DNA from: Thalassotalea sp. G2M2-11
Lineage (GTDB): Bacteria; Pseudomonadota; Gammaproteobacteria; Enterobacterales; Alteromonadaceae
Assembly: GCF_017168195.1 (NCBI RefSeq)
Contig: NZ_JADNYL010000001.1
Coordinates: forward strand, 372,001-436,000
Length of the DNA stretch: 64,000 bases
Direction: 5' to 3'
Shown: positions 58,929 through 64,000 of the stretch, one piece after another
How positions within the stretch are numbered: position 1 is the first letter of the stretch
How the letters are laid out: each line of letters starts with the position of its first letter
The notes under the pieces: model-generated
Told to the model about the DNA's origin: nothing
The model's database searches: none
Seen by the model: only the letters and a program-made list of their open reading frames with translations
Position numbers and translations under genes: made by a program

Positions 58929-60154
58929 TGGCAGAAAAATTAATTATTCGACTAGGTAGTCATATACACGATCCAGTTCACTGGTTGGTGTGGTCGAATA
59001 CAGAAACAAATATTATTGCCAGTGGCGAGCTCGCAAGTGCTTCGTTATTGGCTGAACTTCATGATAAGTCATTAACTCGGCAAGTGCTGGTGTTAGTGCC
59101 GGCATGTGATGTAGCGTTAAAACAGCTCAAAGTGCCGGCAAAGTCGAAAAAAGCGATGCAATTAGCTGCGCCGTTTATGCTAGAAGATGACTTGGCACAA
59201 GACGTTGAGCAGTTATTTTTTGCTTATGGGGATGTAAAATCAGCAGATAATCAGCACAATTGCTTTATGGCGGCGATTGAACGCCAACAAATGCAGCTAT
59301 GGTTATCCTGGTTAGCAGACGCGAATATAAAAGTGTTGTGCATGTTACCCGATGCTCTTGCTTTACCTGATGCAAGTGATAAATGGCAAGCGATTCAATT
59401 AGGTCAACAAGTTATATTACGTCAAGGAGATTGGCAAGGGATCACCGTTGATGCATCGTTATGGCCCAATATTTGTCAAACTTTCTCGAGTGAAGCAATT
59501 AAAGTAATTGAGAGTTACTCGCCGTTGCCAGAAGCCGATGTTGCACTTGAGATCGAGTCTCAACCTGAAGAATTACCTTTGGCGCTCATGGCGCAGCAAT
59601 TATCAGGACAGAAAATTAACCTATTACAAGGAGAGTTTGCTGTTAAGTCAGATCGTTCTCCTTTGCTGAAAACATGGGCATGGGCAGCAGGGTTTTTAGT
59701 GGTAGCCTTGTTAGTCAATGTCATGCTTAAGTCACTGACGTTAATGAAAATTAATCAGCAACAAGTTGAAATTGAACAACAAATAGTGGCCACTTATAAA
59801 CAAGCTTTTCCTGAGACTCGACGGGTCAGAATCGCAACGATTCGCTCACAACTTAAGCGGAAAATGCGTGCTGTAGGCTCAGGAGATCACCAAGCTGAGT
59901 TCCTTGCTTTATTAGCGAAGGTGCAGCCTGCTTTCGCTGCGGTGCCACAGTTAAAGCCAGACTCACTACGATTTGATGGCAAACGAAATGAATTACGTTT
60001 ACAAGCAACAGCTGACGGTTATCAGCAGTTTGAGCAGTTTAAAGTGCAGTTAGAGTCACAGCAATTAAGCGTGTCGCAAGGAACGCAGAATAATCAAGGG
60101 GATAAAGTGACGGGCGCATTTAGTATCAAAGCGAGTAACGGAGGTCGATCATGA
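58928..60154 (+). CDS. gspL: Type II secretion protein GspL
   Basis: 408 aa. The cytoplasmic actin-like domain (about 1-240) binds GspE. A membrane helix lies at about 248-267 (WAWAAGFLVVALLVNVML), then a periplasmic ferredoxin-like domain. It recruits the ATPase to the platform together with GspM. Confidence 0.92.
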   Translation: MAEKLIIRLGSHIHDPVHWLVWSNTETNIIASGELASASLLAELHDKSLTRQVLVLVPACDVALKQLKVPAKSKKAMQLAAPFMLEDDLAQDVEQLFFAYGDVKSADNQHNCFMAAIERQQMQLWLSWLADANIKVLCMLPDALALPDASDKWQAIQLGQQVILRQGDWQGITVDASLWPNICQTFSSEAIKVIESYSPLPEADVALEIESQPEELPLALMAQQLSGQKINLLQGEFAVKSDRSPLLKTWAWAAGFLVVALLVNVMLKSLTLMKINQQQVEIEQQIVATYKQAFPETRRVRIATIRSQLKRKMRAVGSGDHQAEFLALLAKVQPAFAAVPQLKPDSLRFDGKRNELRLQATADGYQQFEQFKVQLESQQLSVSQGTQNNQGDKVTGAFSIKASNGGRS

Positions 60155-60621
60155 AAGCTTGGTGGCTTCAATTAAACGCGCGTGAACAGCGGTTAATCAG
60201 TGCGTTATCCGCAGTGGTGATCGTTTTTATTTTGTATAGTCTTATCTGGCAACCGTTAAACACACATATTGAAAAAGGCGAACAGAAACTTGATAAACGA
60301 AATGAACTGCTTGCTTGGGTCACTAGTGAAACTGCACGCTATCAGGCTGCAAAAGGACAGCTAGCAAGACCGAGTTCAGGCAGTATTTCAAGTATTGTCA
60401 ACCGTTCAGCTCGTTCCTATGACATTAGTATTGCCCGCATACAACCGCAAAATAATGATGTACAAGTATGGATTGATAGTGTTTCTTTTACTCAATTATT
60501 ACAGTGGTTGGCGCAATTGGCTGAAAAAGAAGGTATTCAAGTGTTAAATATTGATATTGCGGCATCAGAGCGCTCAGGGGAAGTGCAAGTGAAGCGTTTG
60601 CAATTAGGCAGAAGTGAATGA
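60151..60621 (+). CDS. gspM: Type II secretion protein GspM
   Basis: 156 aa, bitopic. MKAWWLQLNAREQRLISAL leads into a membrane helix at about 18-36, then a periplasmic ferredoxin-like domain that dimerises with GspL. It overlaps gspL and gspN by 4 nt each. Confidence 0.92.
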   Translation: MKAWWLQLNAREQRLISALSAVVIVFILYSLIWQPLNTHIEKGEQKLDKRNELLAWVTSETARYQAAKGQLARPSSGSISSIVNRSARSYDISIARIQPQNNDVQVWIDSVSFTQLLQWLAQLAEKEGIQVLNIDIAASERSGEVQVKRLQLGRSE

Positions 60622-61358
60622 AAAAAGTAGCGGTTATTGCCAGTTTTTTGTTGGCGTATATTGTATTTTTGATTATTTCAACGCCCGCGCGCGTTGTGAT
60701 GCAATGGGTTGAACTACCAAGCAATGTTATTTTAGGTAATGTTTCGGGTACGATTTGGCATGCTAAAGTAGATGCATTGAAAATCAATCAGGAAGTTGTG
60801 CACAAGATTGAAATCAAACCGAATGTTTGGTCATTTTTTACCTTCGACCCAAGTATTAATGTCACGTTCGGCGATGCTTTACTGCCAGGGCCAGAAGGGC
60901 AAGCAACCATCGCAGGTTTGTTATCTGATGTTCGATTTTCACAAACTAAAATAACCGAGTCTGCGAATCGGATTGTCAGTAAACTTTCTTTACCGGTTGC
61001 GTTAACGGCTCATCAATTTGTTGATGTGAGTATTGATGAATTTGTTGCCGGTGAAGCAGGTTGTCAGGCGCTTGCTGGTGATGTGCGTTGGGCTAATGCA
61101 GCGGTTACCGCGTTGGATGAAAAAATCGCACTCGGAGATCTTCAGGCGACATTGACCTGTCAACAAGGCGCTATTGTATTAACTTTGCAGGAGCCGAATA
61201 ATCTAGGCTTGAGTTTTGATTTATATCTTGGTCAAAATGCTCAGGTTTCGGGCGATGGCTATCTTAAACCGACGGCGCAAATGCCAAAAGCAATAGAACA
61301 AATGGTGCCATTTTTAGGCTCTCCAGATAATCAAGGACGCTATCGTTTGCGTTTTTAG
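60618..61358 (+). CDS. gspN: Type II secretion protein GspN
   Basis: 246 aa. One N-terminal membrane segment (about 5-22) is followed by a beta-rich periplasmic domain of the GspN family (VVMQWVELPSNVILGNVSG, TIWHAKVDAL). It is non-essential in several systems. It ends the operon. Its stop overlaps the stop of the convergent yrfG gene by 4 nt (61355-61358). Confidence 0.88.
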   Translation: MKKVAVIASFLLAYIVFLIISTPARVVMQWVELPSNVILGNVSGTIWHAKVDALKINQEVVHKIEIKPNVWSFFTFDPSINVTFGDALLPGPEGQATIAGLLSDVRFSQTKITESANRIVSKLSLPVALTAHQFVDVSIDEFVAGEAGCQALAGDVRWANAAVTALDEKIALGDLQATLTCQQGAIVLTLQEPNNLGLSFDLYLGQNAQVSGDGYLKPTAQMPKAIEQMVPFLGSPDNQGRYRLRF

Positions 61359-62032
61359 CCGCTATAGGGATTATTACTGATATCATCAACTAAGGTATTA
61401 AAGTCTTGTACTGACGGATATTGAGTGATTTCCCTTGCAGGTTGCTGGCTATCAGGATTAGCTACGGCTAATAAATGTTGAATACCAAACTCTTTGGCAG
61501 AATCTAAAATATCAATATTATCATCAACAAATAAGGTGGAAGATAAATCAAACGGCTCGGTTTTTTTGAGTTTTTGCCACAGTTCTTGTGATTCTTTAGT
61601 GACACCGAATTCATGTGTTGAGTATAACTTGTCAAAGTATTTATCTAATTGAGTGCGCTCTACTTTTAATGACAAACTATCCGGGTGGGCATTGGTGACT
61701 AATATCACTCGTCTGCCAGTGGCTTTTAAAGTTAACAAAAATTGTTCAGCATCATCGCGTAAACGGATCAGGTGTTGCACCTCTCGCTTTAGCATAGCGA
61801 TGGGAAGTTGGGTTTGTTCAGCCCAGTAATCTAAGCAATACCAGCCAATGGTGCCATAAACTTCTTGGTATTGTGCTGCCATGTACTTTTTGGCTTCTGA
61901 CAATGAAATATTCTCACTTTCACTGTATCGTTTAGGTAAATGCTCTAGCCAAAAATGGTTATCGAAATATAAATCAAGAATAGTACCGTCCATATCAAGT
62001 AAAACAGTTGAGATATTTGACCAATCAAGCAT
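61355..62032 (-). CDS. yrfG: HAD-family nucleotidase YrfG-type
   Basis: 225 aa, HAD phosphatase resembling E. coli YrfG (GMP/IMP nucleotidase). Motif I LLDMDGTILDL, motif II LVTNAHP and motif IV FVDDNIDILD are present, and the helical cap holds GWYCLDYWAEQ. A TTG at 62053 is in frame upstream, but ATG 62032 with TGGA 9 nt upstream gives the expected length (E. coli 222). In E. coli yrfG neighbours nudE and hslR; here the type II secretion operon lies between yrfG and hslR. Confidence 0.9.
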   Translation of the reverse strand: MLDWSNISTVLLDMDGTILDLYFDNHFWLEHLPKRYSESENISLSEAKKYMAAQYQEVYGTIGWYCLDYWAEQTQLPIAMLKREVQHLIRLRDDAEQFLLTLKATGRRVILVTNAHPDSLSLKVERTQLDKYFDKLYSTHEFGVTKESQELWQKLKKTEPFDLSSTLFVDDNIDILDSAKEFGIQHLLAVANPDSQQPAREITQYPSVQDFNTLVDDISNNPYSG

Positions 62033-62112
62033 AGATTTTTTCCAGTGAAGCAACGTATTATAGTAGTATATCGAATAATAAAGGGTAGTTCTCAGGTAAT
62101 CTATTTATTTGA

Positions 62113-62679
62113 ATGGTAAAAATGACTAAACAGAAAGTATTACCGCAGATATTAAAGCGTAAACAAGTGGCGAAAAGTCAGCTATTTGCTATTGAGCAAC
62201 TGGAGTTACAGTTTAGTAATGGTGTTGAGCGTGTTTATGAGCGAATGCAAGGCTCAGGCCGTGGTGCGGTAATGATAGTCCCTATGTTAGATCACGAGAC
62301 TATATTATTAGTAAAAGAGTATTGTGCGGGCACTCACAGTTATGAATTAGGTTTTCCTAAGGGGTTGATTGACCCAGGAGAGAAACCGATAGTCGCCGCG
62401 GATAGAGAGTTAAAAGAAGAAGTGGGTTATGGAGCAAAGCAACTAACCTTATTGCATACGGTAGCTATGGCTCCGGCATTTTTCTCGGGCTCAATGGAGA
62501 TATTTTTAGCACAAACACTTTATCCGGAAAAGCTTACAGGGGATGAACCTGAACCATTAGACGTAGTATCATGGAAAATCAAAGATTACAAAGCATTATT
62601 ACAACACCCTGACTTTAATGAAGCGCGCAGTATTGCCGCTTTGATGTTAGTGGTAGATAGCGTAAAGAGTAGCGAATGA
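62113..62679 (+). CDS. nudE: ADP compounds hydrolase NudE
   Basis: 188 aa Nudix hydrolase acting on ADP-ribose, Ap3A and NADH in E. coli. The Nudix box GLIDPGEKPIVAADRELKEE is complete, with VG following, and the NudE-type EYCAGTHSYELGF precedes it. ATG 62113 and ATG 62122 are both possible starts; neither has a clear ribosome site. The stop overlaps cysQ by 4 nt. Confidence 0.93.
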   Translation: MVKMTKQKVLPQILKRKQVAKSQLFAIEQLELQFSNGVERVYERMQGSGRGAVMIVPMLDHETILLVKEYCAGTHSYELGFPKGLIDPGEKPIVAADRELKEEVGYGAKQLTLLHTVAMAPAFFSGSMEIFLAQTLYPEKLTGDEPEPLDVVSWKIKDYKALLQHPDFNEARSIAALMLVVDSVKSSE

Positions 62680-63494
62680 ACTTAGAACAGTTGTTGACTA
62701 TTGCGCTGGATAGCAGCAAAAAAGCTGGTATAGAAGTGGCAAAGCACTATAGTAGCGGTGATTACACGGCTGAAACTAAAGATGATAATAGCCCTGTCAC
62801 TAGTGCTGATCTTGCGGCTAATCAGGTATTGATGGATGAATTGCAACGTTTATCGCCCAATATTCCTATTATTTCGGAAGAGGTGGGAGCACTACCTTTA
62901 GCGCAACGTAAACAGTGGCAGCGTTATTGGCTACTAGATCCTATTGACGGCACAGGTGAATTTATTATTGGCAGTGGTGACTTTGCTGTCAATGTTGCCT
63001 TAGTGGACAATGGCTGGCCTGTGATTGGGGTTATTCATGCGCCTGATCATCATACGACTTATTATGGACAACGTCAGCTGGGAGCTTTTAAAGAGACATC
63101 AACAGGCAGCCAAGCAATCAAAGTCGCTTCATATGATGGTGAACGTCCAATTAAGGTGGCGATCAGTAGAAGACAAAAGCTTCATTTGATGGGACAGTAT
63201 TTAAATGATGCGTTTGATTACCAACACATTGCTTATGGTAGCTGTTCGCTGAAAAACTGCTTAATTGCTGAAGGTGTTGCTGATTGTTACCTGCGAATAG
63301 GACCGACAGGTGAATGGGATACTGGAGCCAGCCAGTGCATATTGGAACAAGCCGGTGGCAAAATACTTGACAGTGAATTTAATCCACTGTCCTATAATTT
63401 ACGTGAATCTTTGATGAATCCTGATTTTATTTCGTTAGGCTCATCGAGTATTCCATGGCAGCAAGTGATCCGTCCTCATCGGGCACAACGTTAA
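62676..63494 (+). CDS. cysQ: 3'(2'),5'-bisphosphate nucleotidase CysQ
   Basis: 272 aa, removes the 3'-phosphate from PAP (and PAPS), keeping sulfate assimilation and sulfotransferase by-product low. Metal motifs of the Li-sensitive phosphatase family are present: SEEVG, LLDPIDGTGEFI and WDTGASQCILEQAGG. It is coupled to nudE. The TPR-sulfotransferase at 47036-48460 would produce PAP, its substrate. Confidence 0.93.
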   Translation: MNLEQLLTIALDSSKKAGIEVAKHYSSGDYTAETKDDNSPVTSADLAANQVLMDELQRLSPNIPIISEEVGALPLAQRKQWQRYWLLDPIDGTGEFIIGSGDFAVNVALVDNGWPVIGVIHAPDHHTTYYGQRQLGAFKETSTGSQAIKVASYDGERPIKVAISRRQKLHLMGQYLNDAFDYQHIAYGSCSLKNCLIAEGVADCYLRIGPTGEWDTGASQCILEQAGGKILDSEFNPLSYNLRESLMNPDFISLGSSSIPWQQVIRPHRAQR

Positions 63495-63508
63495 GTAAAG
63501 GAGTATCT

Positions 63509-64000
63509 ATGAACAAGTTAATTGGGTTTTTAGCATTATTTTTGTCATTTTCTGTGTTGGCAAATTGGCAACTCGACAATCAAGCTTCTGTGGTGAGTTT
63601 TACCACATTGAAAAAAACACATGTTGCGGAAAATCACCGATTCCATCAAATCGCCGCTACTATCTCTGAACAAGGCAAAGTGGCTCTGTCGATTGATTTG
63701 ACCAGTGTCGATACTAAAGTTGCTATACGTGATCAGCGTATGAAAGAGTATTTATTTAATGTTAAACAATTTCCAAAAGCGAGCTTTTCGGCTCAAGTGC
63801 CAGTTAAACAAATAACAGCGCTTGAACAGGGGAGTAGTGATATTTTAACGGTAACAGGTTTAATCGAGCTGCACGGTCAAAAGCAACAACTTCCTGTTAA
63901 AGTGATGGTAACTAAGGTGAGCGACGATCGTATTTTAGTCTCGAGCATTGAGCCTATCTTGATTCAGGCACAAGCATTTGATCTTATTAAAGGAATTAAT
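63509..64000 (+). CDS. YceI-family periplasmic protein, 3' truncated by window end
   Basis: The first 164 codons are present without a stop. A signal peptide (MNKLIGFLALFLSFSVLA) is followed by a YceI-like lipocalin-type domain (WQLDNQASVVSFTTLKKTHVAE, SVDTKVAIRDQRMKEYLFNV, TVTGLIELHGQKQQLPVKV). Relatives bind polyisoprenoid lipids. AAAGGAG lies 5 nt before the ATG and the gene starts 15 nt after cysQ. Confidence 0.88.
   Translation, partial: MNKLIGFLALFLSFSVLANWQLDNQASVVSFTTLKKTHVAENHRFHQIAATISEQGKVALSIDLTSVDTKVAIRDQRMKEYLFNVKQFPKASFSAQVPVKQITALEQGSSDILTVTGLIELHGQKQQLPVKVMVTKVSDDRILVSSIEPILIQAQAFDLIKGIN

Overview
The window is about 64 kb of chromosome from a moderately AT-rich marine gammaproteobacterium. 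It is most likely an Alteromonadales member (Colwelliaceae, Thalassotalea or Colwellia type). The evidence is the E. coli-like order of the rpoBC, str, S10, spc and alpha operons, a second EF-G gene, Oar-like TonB-dependent receptors, and a type II secretion cluster lying between hslO-hslR and yrfG-nudE-cysQ. This placement is inferred from gene content; no 16S gene is present.

Layout. 1-6789: rpoB (5' truncated by the window edge) and rpoC. 6842-11576: str operon rpsL-rpsG-fusA-tuf, with a separate strong promoter before tuf. 11567-11977: three tandem copies of a ~135 bp unit carrying the tuf tail and an intrinsic terminator. 12016-18221: a membrane diguanylate cyclase, an MscS channel, an exported M17 aminopeptidase and a second EF-G. 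18397-24193: two tandem copies of a module made of an ECF sigma factor, a membrane zinc-finger anti-sigma and an exported double-PDZ protein, plus a remnant of a third sigma gene. 24233-38207: the complete S10 operon (rpsJ to rpsQ), spc operon (rplN to rpmJ) and alpha operon (rpsM to rplQ), with recognisable promoters, terminators and an S4-type alpha leader. 38294-48460: prkB, two divergently placed Oar-like TonB-dependent receptors around yhfA and a small conserved gene, then a TPR-sulfotransferase. 48575-49848: hslO and hslR. 50025-61358: a complete gspC-gspN type II secretion operon. 61355-64000: yrfG, nudE, cysQ and the start of a YceI-family gene cut by the window end.

Most of the window is conserved housekeeping DNA. 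The part most likely to be undescribed is the duplicated sigma/anti-sigma/PDZ locus. Both copies have a matching promoter-like signature (AAGTGCGAC, 16 nt, TTGTTTA), TTG starts and overlapping sigma/anti-sigma genes. The first anti-sigma is a chimera that contains, in frame, a copy of the sigma2/anti-sigma2 junction with its ribosome-binding site and start codon. The pairing suggests envelope sensing: a cytoplasmic sigma held by a single-pass anti-sigma, with a periplasmic PDZ partner that has no protease domain. Other points of interest are the tuf-tail repeat array, a palindromic operator shared by the two receptor promoters, and next-operon promoters built into terminator hairpins before the str and S10 operons.
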